From positions 248,001 to 312,000 of the forward strand of contig JAALGY010000023.1 of assembly GCA_032358165.1 (NCBI GenBank): a stretch of DNA of 64,000 nucleotides, written 5' to 3'. Below the pieces are notes generated by a model. That model had not been told where the DNA came from. It saw only the letters and a program-made list of their open reading frames with translations, and made no database searches. Shown here in pieces: positions 26,439 through 39,800 of this stretch. A program made the position numbers and the translations under genes. Each line of letters begins with the position of its first letter. Position 1 is the stretch's first letter. The stretch is from Diplosphaera chodatii (taxonomy: Eukaryota > Chlorophyta > Trebouxiophyceae > Prasiolales > Stichococcaceae).

Positions 26439-28265
26439 ATGAGCTGGCAGACGCATCCCAATGAGGGCAATGTCGACGGTGCATGCATGCTGCGTGTACT
26501 GTGCAGCTTCCCAAAAAGACCTGGCTGTCGGCAACGGGATCGCTGCTATCATGTGCAGCTCTGCCTGCACGCTTGCAAATCAGGCCGCACAATCCAAGAT
26601 CTAGTACACCAAGCCATTTGTACAGCACCCTGTCCCTCGGCACGGCCTGATCCGTTGCCCGCAGCGCAGGCGCGGCGGTGGACACTCCACAGGCCAGTCA
26701 TGCGGGTGCTGCGGTCAGCTTCGGTAGTCTCGCAGCCGTTACAGCAGCTGGATATATTTGAGACCCTGCACGGCCACGGGCGTGCGCTGCAGCAGGGTGG
26801 CACTGGGCAGGCGCCGGACCTGGCGTCATCTGGAGGTGTGACGATCATTGGTGAGCAGCAGCAGATCTGCGTGCACATCTGTAGCCTCTGACATGGCAAG
26901 ATGTGTGTTCCATGTATGCTGGAGGGTAGATGACGGTATGGGTGCAGCTGGGTGCCTGCAGTGGCGCTGGGGCCTTGCCCCATGGCGATGGTGCTGGAGG
27001 GTGTCATGTGAAAGCCTCAAAACACAGCATCCATTTGAGAATCTGCTGACAAAATTATGCTCATGGGTGGCTGCAGCGGTGCTGGGCGGCTGCCTGGCGG
27101 CGACGGTGTTTGTGGGCGTGGTGTGCATGTTCCTGCGTCGGCGCTGCTCGGCGCAGCAGCGGGTGGCCCCCGACGTCGAGGCCGGCGCCGGCGCAGACGG
27201 TGAGACATACCCGCTGTACCTTGTGCTCCACCCTGCAGCAGACCTGCAGCCCTGGCGTGCGACCTGCCCGTGTCGACGCGCCTGCCACATGCTGTGGACA
27301 TGCCCGATCCAGCGCCGGACTTGTCATGTCGGCTGTGTGGCGCTTCAGGCTGTGACGCCTCAGTCTGGCACATGTCAATGGTAAGCATGATACATGTCAC
27401 TCGTCGAAGGCTGCTCATCTGGACCCGTCAGTGCCTGGTGCAGGTGCCGCCAAGGAGGAGGACGCCAAGCCCAAGGCGATGGACCGCGCCAGGTCAGCGT
27501 ACCTCATCGAGGGGCCCGACGGCGACTTCGCCTGCGGCGTGCGCATCTCGTCGTTCATGCTCCGGCAGCGGACGCTGTCGCTGGAGCTTCCAGCGACGCT
27601 GCCAGGTGCGTGGTCGCAGTTCACATTTGGCGGTGCTGATGGGGTTGCAACCATCTCTGTGTCTGCACTGTCGTGCCACCGTGTGACATCTGAACCGGTG
27701 GGGTGCATCCGTCGCACCCGTGCCTTATACCACATGTACACAGCTTTAGCCTCACAGCAGAACAAACTGCCAATCACTTTTTGCAGGGAGTGGCAAGGAT
27801 ACGGCTCAGCCAACCAGCGATGAAGTCCGTCCACCAGAAAGCAATCAGGCCGCCGCCGCATCAGCCCCTGATGAGCTGACGGCCGCGCCGTCAGCAGCAG
27901 GTGCAGCCAGGCAGCTGTCTGCTAGCGCGTCGGACGCCAGCGCCTGCAGCAGCAGCGTCAGCTGCGACACAGCTGTCGAGGTGCTGGGCCGGGCATCCAG
28001 TGGAGACCCTGCTGAACTTGACACAGCAGCACAGCATGTGGGTATTTCAGAGCAGGCGCAGCATTCCCTGGGGCAGCAGCAGCCCGCCAGTTCGGAGCAG
28101 CCCTCGCCAGAGACGACCACAACAGCAGATGGCGAGAACGCAGCGCAGCAGCCTGAGTCCTCTTCAGCTGAGCGGCTGTCGCTGCGGCAGCGCTTCAGCT
28201 TTGGTTGGTTCCGTCCGCTGCCGCCGTCTTTACCGCAGCAGGAGGCAGACCCGCAGCGTATTTGA
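26439..28265 (+). CDS. Gene D: single-pass membrane protein of the A-D family (5' end uncertain)
   Basis: Four exons in phase: 26439-26850, 27077-27199, 27444-27605, 27787-28265. The span exon reads VLGGCLAATVFVGVVCMFL then RRR and is preceded by GGVTII, matching the hydrophobic lead-in of A, B and C. Both introns around it are phase 1. The next exon is acidic/basic (AKEEDAKPKAMDRARS), then YLIEGPDGDFACGVRIS, the counterpart of the PDG motif. The last exon is a disordered Ser/Ala/Gln/Glu-rich tail of about 160 residues ending LSLRQRFSFGWFRPLPP and stop TGA. The start used here (ATG 26439) gives no signal peptide, unlike A-C, so the real first exons may lie upstream. No known domain is recognised. 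Confidence 0.6.
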
Positions 28266-28889
28266 GCATGAGCTCAGGCGCAGGGCGGTTGCTAGTCATG
28301 GGTAACCCGAGTCGACATGGTAGTGTCGCCGCCTGGCAGGTTGCCCCATACAGCAGCCAGAATGCGTGCTCAGGGAGCTTCTGCATGATGGCGATGGCCA
28401 GAGCACGGCTCTTCTGTGTGCACATGGCTTTTGCGTTTCCTTTGTTTGTTTGGTTTCGTGCCACCCTGCACCCGTCGGCAGGGTCGTCGGACGTTCAGAA
28501 ACTGCCGCAAGGGGCTGGTTTATGGCACGTGCATTGAGTGCAACTGATGGTGTCCAATGGTAGGTATGAGAGGCCGGTGCACCCTGTTGCTCTTTTCTGG
28601 TAGGATGACGATTTTCTGACCGATGTCTGGCTTCATTCGCAATATTTGGGCTTCACTGCAGTATTGAGGGATGGTTGTCGAAGTGCTTCTGGTAGTTGAC
28701 TATCGTGCCAAGCTGACCAAGTTCACAAACTCACTACTCTCCCTCCCGAGGTCCTGCGGCGGATTCCTGCTCACGCAGCTTTCAAAGCGACATATGCAGT
28801 TCGCAAAGTGCAACAGTATTGCCTCGTGGCTGCCGCGCTAAGCCGCTCGACCCAGCTACCATGCTGCCAAGCGGCGCGCACCAGCCAGC
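28266..28889. other. Convergent spacer between gene D and HACD
   Basis: Two 3' ends face each other across about 620 bases. I see no open frame of interest and no clear TGTAA signal for either gene. Confidence 0.4.
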
Positions 28890-30287
28890 TCACTCCGCCT
28901 TGAGCTTCTTGCGCCGCTGCTGCAGCATGTACGAGTACATGCTCCACCATGCGAAGGGGTACACCGCCAGCAGCCCCTGCAGGGTGCAAAATCGGGTTGC
29001 GATCTAATTCCGATTTGCCGCTTTGATGAGTTGCATGCAGACTGTCAGAAAAGAGAGGGTGTCTCATCACTCCTAGGGTCAACTACATTGTTGGTCACGG
29101 GGCGAACCGCACCAAGACGTGGGATGAGGAACCAGGCGGGTTTGGTCTGGGTTTGGCAGCAACAATCCATCAGCACGGCACGAAGCGCAAGGCCTGGCAA
29201 GGGGTGCTGCAGGGCTGGGCGGCAGCGCACCACCAGGAAGTAGGAGTAGTCGAAGGCGAAGTTCCAGGCGTTGGGCAGCGCCACGCTGTGCAGGCGCCGC
29301 GCCCGCGCCGCCGGCAGCCCGCGCCACAGCAGCCACACCTCGGACGCCACGCCGATAGGGTATAACACCAGGAACGCGGAGTAGCGTGCCCAGGTGAGCC
29401 ACCCTGGAGCGCCGCCCGCCAGGCCGGCCGCGTACCAGGGGTACCTCACAACCTGCGGAGCCGGGGGCTGATTTGGATGGTGGTTTTGGCGTCGGCCTGG
29501 GGGGAGGGAAGTGTGCAGCCACCAGACTCTGCAATCGGGTGCAGTGAACAGTTGCTTACTTTGCATGTGTGGCGCACACCTCGGCGAGGGACCAGGCGAG
29601 GAAGAGGCTGCCTACTGCCGGCGAGCGCCACAGCTGCAGCCAGGACACGGTGCAGCAGTCGGGTGGGCGGTGTGTGCAGCAGCACCTCAACTTCAGTGCT
29701 CTGATTGCCATCCTGGAGGCTCCTTCTGCTGCCAGATACAGTCGCACGCTCTCGCTGGAGGGCTGTGCACCTCTGGAAGGCAGTGCAGCACGGCGAACAG
29801 GCAGTTGCTGCGGCCGGCCCACTGCATGGTGGCCGCCGCTGGTGATCCGCGCACCAGCCCTGCAGCAAAGCACGCGTGAGTCCGTCCCTACCATCCCGCA
29901 CTTTGTCACCTGCAACAAGGTGCGCGTCGGATGCTGCGGCTGGCGCAACACACGCGCCTCACCTGCTGCTGCATGCAGGATCTCCAGGGCTGCAACGCCC
30001 TGGCAGAGCCCTGCACATTGCTGATCAACCATTGCCCTTGTGCTGTTGTGTCCAACGGGCATGTCAGCAGCAGGGACGATGACATGGTGTTTGGCATGAG
30101 CTTTAATCCGTGCACATGACAAATACACTGGTTGCAGTGGCTCACTGACGGTGGCGCCGGCAGCGGCGTAGACGTTACTGAAGGTACCATCTCGAGCAAT
30201 TGCGAGAACCGTCTGCACCAGAACCGCGGCCCAGCCTACGGACTGCGCCACATTGTACAGCAGCAGGTATGCATTGGCCGCGGCCAT
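28890..30287 (-). CDS. Very-long-chain (3R)-3-hydroxyacyl-CoA dehydratase (PHS1/PASTICCINO2/HACD family)
   Basis: Start ATG at 30287 (MAAANAYLLLYNVAQSVGW), last exon ending QQRRKKLKAE and TGA at 28890. The dibasic-lysine end KKLKAE fits an ER retrieval signal. Membrane segments in order include YNVAQSVGWAAVLVQTVLA, then LEILHAA, the block EVVRYPWYAAGL, and YSAFLVLYPIGVASEVWLL. The last contains the Tyr (YPIG) and Glu (SEV) that are catalytic in yeast Phs1. AFDYSYFLV and a final span follow. The enzyme removes water from 3-hydroxyacyl-CoA in the third step of fatty-acid elongation at the ER. Length and motif order look complete. It is divergent to the CBP60-like gene. Confidence 0.9.
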
Positions 30288-30855
30288 GGTTAAGATCCTA
30301 CTGGGCAGAAAGAAGTTGGTGATGTTTGCGGGGATTAACACGAATCAACAAGCAGCTATTGAATATGGCTGCAATCTGGCGACAGTAAGTTGCACTTCTG
30401 TTAGCTGGATGGAAGCATGGCCGCTGCGGCAATGATACAATGAATAGGTGGTGTGAGCAAACGGAGTAAGATGCTCCCGGAGCCCTATTGCGCTCAGGAC
30501 ACGATGGAAGCTGGCTCCTGACAGAGATTTTCCAACTGTTTGCGACATACGTAGAACGATACCACTTCCATATATTCCTACACTCTCAAACCCAGCGGGG
30601 CACTGGAGGAAGCAGTTCATGACAAATCCTTCCTGCTTTCCGCAGGGGGTAGAGGGTACCCTACCTCTGCCTGGGCCTAGCAACATCGTATGCCGCGATC
30701 TCGATGGGCAGCCCACCTTGCTGCTTACCAGTCTGGCATCAGCGCTGACAGGCGTGTGTGGGGATGGCGTCGTCAGCTGACAGGAGTGTGTGCGCTGTTT
30801 TGCCTGCACTGCGGCAGCACTGCCTGTGAAGTCAGCAGATCGAGCCAGCGGCAAT
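30288..30855. promoter_or_regulatory. Divergent promoter region: HACD / CBP60-like gene
   Basis: A 568-base gap between two start codons facing away from each other. It must hold both leaders. No specific element can be named. Confidence 0.35.
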
Positions 30856-33800
30856 ATGGCGGCAGTGGGCACGTCGGATGCGCCAGAACTGCCGCCCGAG
30901 ATGCAGGCGGTGCCGCTGCGGGTGCTGGAGGTAAGGCCGGGCGCCGTTCGCCGCCGCTCTGCTGCAGCCTAGCTGCACGTGGCTGGCACTTGTACCTCGA
31001 TGCGTGCGCCACTGCAGTGCGCAGCGGCCACGGGCCTATGTAGGGCGTTAGACAAAGGTTCAGATCGCGTTGGCTGGTGGCCCAGACCCTTGGCTGAGCT
31101 ATGCTATGTAGGTCAGATCATCTGATGCGCTGCGGTTTTCGCTGCCCCCGACTTGCCCTGCGTTGGAGGTCAAGCAGCTGCCCGACAGGGCTTCCGTCCG
31201 TAGCATCCGGTCTGGAGCTGCTCCATATTCAGCTATGGAGGGTGTGAAAGGGGTTTAGGTGCGCACGGCGTCGGGCCGAGTCCGTTTTCGGAGGGAACCC
31301 GTCGACCCAAGAGGCCACCCGGAAATGAGTTTGCCATCTCTCAGGCCAAGGCGTGATGCACAGCATAGCATGCGGAAACTGCATGCCACGACCGCATACG
31401 CTGTGCAGGGTAGTGGCGGGGCTTGGCGGCTCGGTTTGTGCTGCAACACTGTGGGATCCCGAAAGCTTGCGTCAGCGAAATGGTCACCAGCGCCGTATGA
31501 CCTGCTGACACTACGCAAGATGCATGCTGGGATAGTGACTTAGCAGATAACCAGCGCTACGCTGGCGCTCAGCCATTCGCAGCCCGATGGAGTATCCCGG
31601 TGTCATACTGTTTGTTACTGATGGTGCTTACTGCTTGTTACTGATCCGGCCGCAGACATCACCCGCGCCCACTGAGCTGCCGATGACGCTGAAGTTCCCG
31701 CATTTGCGGCAGTCTCGCGGCAGGGTGCTATCTTGCATCTGTGGAGGCATATCACGACCGCACGCGCGCCGGCACAACTTTCGCACCGGCGCACCCTGGA
31801 TCATGGACCCCCCGAACCGCCTGCACAACCCCAACGCACCTCAACTCAAGTCAAGTGCCCTGCGCGCAGGCGTACGTACGTGAGCGTATAGTACGGTTCC
31901 TGGAGGAGCCCAGCTTTGCACGCTCGCTGGGCGTGCCGCAGGCGGCGGTGCAGCGGGCGACGGCGGCGGCGCTGCAGGCCAAGGCCGCCTCCACCGCCGC
32001 GCAGCAGGCCAGCGGGCGCTACCTGCAGCTGGTCTTCCGCCACGCCTGCCAGTGAGCGGCTTGCCGCCCCTCGGCATGTCATGTCAGCATCTTTGCCGTC
32101 GCTGCTTTAGGCAGTATATGCGGCAAACCTGGTCAGATGCAGCGCGCTGGTGATGTGAGAGCTCGTTCGTGATCAACGCAGCGCTGCCATACAGCTCTGC
32201 TGCAAGCAGCAGCATGCGACCAGCTGCGGCGCAGTTGGAGACGTAGTTGAGGTTGTATGGCAGCGTGTTGACAGCACTCACGCAGCTGTGTGAGCTGACG
32301 GTCCGTGCCCCACCCTGCAGGAGCCAGGGCTGCCTGGAGGGCGGCTGCGAGCTGTGCGCGCAGAACCCCAGCCGCCGCTGCTCCGACAACTTCTCCGCCA
32401 AGTACCTGTCCGGCGACTCGCTGCTGGCGCGCTGCGGGGCGTCCATCCGGGTGGAGGTCATCGACCGCGTGACGGGCGACGCGGTGCACGACGACAGCCT
32501 CGCCAGCATCCAGCTGGAGGTGCGGGCTGGTCCGTCCCCCTGCAAGGTCTTAGGTCATCACCCCAAAGCCCTCTGCCCGGTCAGTGAGCCTGAGGACAAT
32601 GTTGCCGCGCGCCACCGCCGGTGCGTCAAGTGCGCCAGAGACTGGGCATGGCACAGGCGGAGTGGTCTGCACCCTCATGGTCGCTGCCATGTGGTTGATG
32701 GAAGGCAGGTGCAGCGGGTGAGCAGTGCACAGCGCCCTCAGGGCCAGCATCGCTCCTGGAGAAAAGTGTGTCGGGGATGGCGCGATGCGGTGTGTCCCTG
32801 CCGCCGCAGATGTGCATCCTGGACGGGCGGCTGTACGACGAGATGGGGGTGGGGCACGAGGGCGACGGGCTGGACGCGGCGGCGCTGCTGTCCAACAACT
32901 CGGGCCGCCCGCTGCTCGTCTCCTGCAAGGGCGCGGCCAACAGCGGCGCCGGCCATGTGCTCGTGCCGCTTGAGGTGAGCGCCACGGCTCTGCAAACGCT
33001 CTTCGAACTTACCAGCGAAGCCATGTCAGGCAGCCACGCAAAACCGGCAGCATTCTGCAACGAAACAGCTTCAGCAACATGCTGAGCACCCTGGGCCTGT
33101 CTCCGAATATATGTGGTGTCATATGTTCTGCTGGCCAAGCGCTACACGCAGCTGATCCGCAGCTGGAGCCTGGCTGCAGGGGGGCATTGCGTACCTGCCG
33201 GACCTGAGCGTGACGGGCAGCAGCGAGGCGATCCTGCAGGGGCAGAAGCCGCCGTTCCGGCTGATGGCGCGCGCGGTGTCGGCGGCGGACGGCGGCCGCG
33301 CCACCCACATCCGCCCCGCCATCTCCGAGGCCTTCGTGGTGCGTCACAGTCCTCAGAGCGGCTCGCTGCTATTCAACCGCGGCACAGCAGCACGGCTGGG
33401 ACCGACCATGTTCAGCCAGCAAGGCAGCAGCTCTGCCTTGAGCACACTTGCAGGGCTCTTCCCATGGCCCGCTATGTCAGCAGCCAGCGTCGCAGAGTGC
33501 CGCGGCATTGGACATGCACAGGCATGACGCCTCGCCCCTCGAACCATCTTTGTGCAGGTGGCCACGCCGCGGGTGCGCACGGCGGTGAAGGCGGACATCC
33601 CGCACGTGGACGACCACGTGAGCAAGCTGCACAGCGTGGGCGCGCAGACGCAGCAGAAGCTGCAGGACGTGTCCGCCGCCTGCGAGGCGGCAGGGGTGTA
33701 CGGCGTCAAGCTGCCCCACAACTCCGTCAGCAAGGGTGCGCAGCTGGGCGCCGGCTCAGTTCATCGGTCGGCATTGATCAGCCTAACCCTCCACAAGTAC

Positions 33801-36800
33801 ACCCTACTCGCAACTCAGCTTAGCTGCATGTTGGACATGTTTCGGCCTTTTACCGTCCGACGTCGCAAAGCAGTACGATTCTGGCGCCAGCCGTTGAAGC
33901 GCCAGCTGTCGTAGGTTGTGGCCGGACCGCTGACTGACCCTTGAGCACCTGCCGGCTGCAGTGGGCGAGTTCAGGGCGCTGGTGGACGTGGCGGAGCGGG
34001 ACCGCGCGCTGTGCGACACCCTCAAGCGCGTGCTGAAGCTGTCCAAGGTGGGCTGCGGGTCAGGCTCGCCGGCTGCAAACCCGAAATCCGGGTGGCACAC
34101 CTGCTGCAGAACGGAGCAAACTTCCGGCTTTGCAGTAGTCCCCTGGGTTTCTGATTTTTCCAGGGCATCCACACGCCCCTGCAGTGCTGACCAGAGACCC
34201 TGGGCCCGTTATCAGCTTTGCTGCACACTCTGCTACAGGGCTGGGAGGCGGCGCGCGACCATGCGCGCTCGGCGGTTGAGACGGACAACCGGCTGCGGCG
34301 GTGGCTGCCGGGGCCGGGCCTGGCGCAGGGGCCCCCCGCCGGGCTGCTGTACCGCTGCACGCTCGGCAACATCGACCTGACTGCGCCCCTTGGTGAGTGG
34401 GACATGTGTAATCACCCTGCTGCAGCACTGTTGGCGGATCCACGTAGCGCAACTCTTGCTGCCTTTCGCTGCAGCTCGTGCACTAAGTTGCTGGGATACT
34501 ATGAGAAGCAGCTGCCTACAGAGGACGCATTGTGCCCGCCCTGCTGCCAGATGCGTGGTGAGCATGAAGGTGACATGCTGGCTGTGCCATTCCGCTGCAG
34601 GGCTGCTGCAGGCGAGCCGGGAGGCGTCCATGGGCATGATGGAGTGCACCCTCACGCAGCATCAGACCGACGCACAGGTTTGCCTCAGCCGCGCCGTGCC
34701 AAAGCATGCTGCAGCTCGCCTTGCCCTGCTGACTGTTCGGGCCGCTGCCATCAGCCTCAAGCGGCCAGCACATGCATGCAAATGTGCCCACTCACATGTA
34801 CAGGACCTTGACAAGGGATCACATGATAGCCACACACGCAGCGGTGGTGCCATGACGTGCTGCTGCAGGCCGACCTGATGCGGCAGCTGGCGGACCGGGC
34901 GGCGCAGTGCTGGTGGCAGGCGGGGCACCCGGGCTTCGCCATCGCGCCGCTCGACTCCGACCGCTTCCTGGCCTCGCTGCAGGGCACCCCCGGGCCCTTC
35001 GCCGTGCCGCTGGGCAGCCCCCTGCTGGCCACCGGTGCGCGCGGCCCAGGATGAGCTCAGAGCTATCACGCAACACTGCGACAGGAAGTCCACGCATTGA
35101 TGTCGACCATCTCGCCCACTTGTGAAAGTCTGCTGTGTCCTGCTCGAGGACGTCCCTTGCTATGTGCTCCACGACACCACCAGGGGCCCTTCAGCCATCT
35201 GATGGCCAGTTGTCATGTCGATGCTGGTCAGCAGCTGCAAGTCCTCACTCAAAATCCACACCTGACTTGCTGCCGTCCCAGCTGGGTTGTGCCCCTGCTG
35301 CAGCGGCGCCGATCGTGGGCAGCGGCGATGCCAGCCTGCGCACGCCCAGCGTGGCAAGCATCGGGGCGCACACCCCGCGCCCGTCGCCCGGCAACACGCC
35401 GCCCCTGTCGCCGCGCGGGCCCGACTACGGCGGCAGCGGCGGCGGCGGCAGCGGCGAGTACCCCCGTGAGTGGCACCACTCATGCCCCCTTTGCCCGTAA
35501 CCCTGTTGGCAATCTTGCAGCCTGAACAGGCGGACGGGGCCTGGGGCAGCAGTTTGAGGGGCAGCACTGGGCAGCCGGGCTGCCTGCATCGTGTGTCACC
35601 GCTGAGTCCGGCTGCACTCCAAACCCTAAGCCCATCCAAATCCTAAGCCCTGCACCTGGAGCCGCAGGCTCGCCGGCGGAGCAGTACGCGAGGCGCCTCG
35701 CGCAGCAGCAGGCGGCCGCGGCAGAGGGCCACCTGGTGGCGGCCGCGGCGCAGCAGGGCGGCTTCCCGGGGCTGCACCCGCACCACCAGCAGGCCCTGCT
35801 GGCGGCCCAGGTGTGCAGCGCAGCCACTGCTCGCATCCTGTGCTGCATGACCACCAGGCTCGTACGCAAAGCAGCCGCCATCTAAGCGTCTGGATGGGAT
35901 AGACCATCGCCGTGCTGCTGCCTTCACAATGATGCGGCCCCCCCACCAGCGATCGGCAGGGCCGCCAGGGCAGCCCGAGCACAGCAGGAGGTGTGAGACG
36001 CCTTGCTTTTTGGAGGCAGGGACACTTGATTGCAGCTGAGAACAGTTTTGGCCCTGCCTCTCCTGCAGGCGGCGCAGATGGCAGCAGAGGCGCCGCCGCC
36101 GACCGGCATCTCCCGCAACAGCCTGGACTCGGCTTTCGGCAGCGCCCACCGCGCGATCCAGCTGTCCACGATGTCCATGCCCGAGCGCATCGCCTACATG
36201 CAGGTGACCCCCGGTATGCGCCGAACTGCACCTGCTCGCGGGAGTGGAATGAGTTATGCCATCCTCCGGCTGCGCTGTGGAGTCTGCTGCAAAACACGCC
36301 CGGGGCACCTCTGCAGGAGGGCGCTCTGCTCAAGCTCTTTGCACCACCGGCATGCGTCCTCGGATACTTTGCGCGATAGCACGAGTGTTTGACAGAAACA
36401 CTCAGTGCTAGGGCCTGACGGTGGCACTGGTGCTGCCCTAACGCGCCAGGCTGCGATGCAGAGGGAGCGCGATCGGCAGCACGCGGAGCAGGCGGCGGTG
36501 GCGCGGCACCAGCAGCTGGCCGCGCAGCACGAGCTTGCCGCGCAGCAGGAGCTGGCGGCGCAGCAGGGCTTCCAGCTGCCGCCCGGCGGCATGCCGGTGG
36601 GCTCCCATTGTTGACGACAGCCTGGATGTGTGATGTCGTGTGCTGTGTCAGCATGTTGAACGATGCCAACTGGCGTGTGACATGACCATCTGTCATATGT
36701 GAGACACCACGCGAGTCCACTGATGCCACAGCACTTCTGGAACAACAGTGGGGCTCCCACATGTTCTCGTACTTCCTGTGGTAGCAGTGGACTTGGTCAA

Positions 36801-39800
36801 CGATTCTATGATGGCTTAGCAAGTGACCATATGTTGCAGCATAACCTTGACTTCAGCTGGCTTGAAGTATGTAAGCTAGCGCAAAGCTGCGAAGTTTGCA
36901 TTATTACTGTAATCAACAGACACGACTCTCGTGTGACGAGGTACGTCCTGACTGCCAGGCGGCCTGTGTCAACTGGCAAAGCAGTGTCGGTGCTGACATG
37001 TGTCTATATTTGTCGACGGACCTCATCAATGTGCAGGGACTCGGCGGCTCCGGCAGAGCATGGCAGGTGGCGCAGGCGGCGCACAATGCGGCCCCCGCCA
37101 ACATGTTCGGTGGCTCGGTGGGCCGCCAGTCAGCGCCCGCCACCAGCTACAACAGCCAGCAGATGCTGTCGCCACCGGACCCACAGGTGCGGCTGTCATT
37201 CGAATTGTCAACCTCCCAGCCACATGTCGGCATTTGCACCCTGCCCAACAATGGCGCTGTCAGGCTTGCCTTAGAAGTGCTGCAATGGGCTGAGCGAAGC
37301 TGAAACAGCTGTGGATGCCAGTACCTGCACCAGTGCGGCCGATCTGGCTGTTGGGGGGCCCATCCAACTTGCAATTTGGAGAGGATGACACATGGCGCCA
37401 GCGACCTACAGGCGCCAGTGACCCGCGACAATAAATTTCATTACTTCTAACGGTCATCTACCCTAGTATCTGATGATATTACACTACAGCACTTGCAGGT
37501 GCCCCCGGTGCTGCCGCGCGGCGGCCTCAGCACCAGCTCCAGCCCGGGGCTCCGCGTGTACTCGGGCCAGGCGGGCCTGCTGCCGGGGATGGGCCTCAAC
37601 GGCGGCTTCGGCGGCGGCGGCGGCGGCAGCGGCGTCAACCTGTCGGGGCTCGGCGGCGGCGGGGGGCCGTTGCCCGCCTGGGCCCTGGCGGCGCACCAGC
37701 AGCAGCTGGGGGACGGGCCGCCGGGGGACTTCACGGGCGCCAGCGCGGCGGCGATGCTGGCGTCCAACCCCGGGGCAGCGGCGGCGGCGATGGACGCGGT
37801 GCTGGGCGTGCGCACCGGCGGCGCGTCGATCGCCGAGGCAGACGGCGGCGTGAGCAACGGCCTCGGCCGCAACGGTGGGCCCTGCGGTCATGACGGACCT
37901 GCACAGGCCACAAACATCAGCAGAATCATCAGCTGCCTCGAGTGTACAGTTCGCCAGACGCCCTGCTTGTGCCCAAGCGCATCTCAAGAGTCCGCGCCAT
38001 CGTCAGCGCAAACGTCATGGTCGTCCATCTGACGCGTTCACCGCCCACCCTGCAGTGCGGAAGCGGCGGTCCACCTCCAGCGCCATCCTGCCGCAGTCCC
38101 CCTTCGCCGCGGCGACGTACCCCAACGCGGGCTCCGGCGCCGGCGGCAGCGCGGCCGCGGGCCCCACCCCAACCAGCCCACGCACCAAGGTACTCCGGTG
38201 TTTTCAAATTGAAAAAAAAAAGTTTTTTTTAATGTGTTCTAGACTACACCTCGAACCTTCAGACCCTCTTGAGGTCGACTTCAGCTGGGCGTCATCCTCG
38301 CGCATCATGCATTCTGCTGATAGGCAGGTGTTTGCTGCTGCACCTGAATATCCTAGTTCGCTGTCAACTGCTGCCAACAGGATCATCACCCTGCCCCTGT
38401 TGGCTGCCTTGGTCACCTTGTCATCTGCATCTATACACAATATATTATACATATACACAATATATTATACATATATACACATATATATACACCTGTATAC
38501 ATATCTATACAGGTGGCGGCGCCCAGCCCGCGGGAGCCGTCACTGGCGCACGAGGTCAGCTTTTCGGGCTCCTACCCCACCGGGCCCCAGCAGCCCCCCG
38601 CAGGTGCGCACTGCTGGTGCTGCTGCCGTCTGCGAGACGCATCTGCAGAGTGCTCGGTCCAAGACTTGTGCACTCAAGCGCACCCTGCAGCAAGGTGCAT
38701 GGATCACACCGTGACATCCTGGATCACAGACCTCACGGGATATCTGACAGAGTCTCCGAATGCAACGAGCCGCACCTCGCAAACATGTTAGGTCAGCTGC
38801 TGTGCTGTGTTAAGCCGCAGAAGGGCAGCCCTGCCGCCAATTCTGCCCCAGTTGGTAGCATCGAACGGTGTGCTGCCACATCAGGCAGGGCACCGCCTGA
38901 ACTGAGTCGCCGGCGTCCTCTGCAGGCAACTCGCACGGCAGCGTGCCAGGCGGGATGCCAACATCCGCGGCGCCGATGGCCTCGCTGTCCGCCCCGGGCG
39001 CGGACCTGTCGCTGCCGCTGCACGGCTCCGACATGGAGATGATGGAGCAGATCTCCAACGACCTGGTGCGCCGCTTGGTTCCTCTCGAGTCTGTGTACAT
39101 CGCTGCACTTGAGTGCAAATCGTGCTTGGCGGCGGCAGCTAACTGCGGGCCTCGGTGGTGAGTGGTGGGCTGCCAGTGCAGGCAAGGCATTGTGGTCATC
39201 AATGGCGCAGCCGAACAGCGGTGCACTCTGTGCTTGATGCAATGCAATAACTGCACCAAATACAAACACATATTACCAAGTGCTGACTAATGTGCTCACG
39301 GCGTGCCTCTGGAGACGCGTCTCTCGTGCCGCCGCGCAGGGCCAGGACGCCGGTGCGGACATGCAGCTGCGGTCGCCTGGCCTGGGGAGCGCCCTGGCCG
39401 AAGCCGAGGAGGCCAGCCGCACAGCCGCCGCGAACATGCTGGTCGTTTCGTCACCCCGCCTGCAGGTGAGCCTGTGCCGCGCGGCGCCCTGCGCCCCTTC
39501 AGGCAAAACGAGATGCGCCTCGGGGGACACCAAAGGCCCGGTCAGATGAGTCCCGCTGCTGCCAGCCGGGCTGCGATGCTGTGCACACATGCTCACTGCC
39601 GTGCACTGCTGCGGTTGTGACTGACGATGACGCCAGCACTGCGTGCGCATGCCGCCAGCCAGACCCCTGATGCCTCATTGCGCTGTGATCGGCTCTATGT
39701 GGCTCCTCTCAACAGGTGCCGGCGTCGCCGTTCCAGCAGCTGTCGGGGGAGTACGGCGGCCCCGGCGGCGGCGCGGCGCCTCCGGCGCAGCCCAGCACCG

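Noticed and set aside
35626..36822. Longest open frame of the window (398 codons, minus strand)
   Set aside because: It is antisense to GC-rich, Ala/Gln-coding exons of the CBP60-like gene that have proper splice sites and phase on the plus strand. The frame is open only because of base bias.
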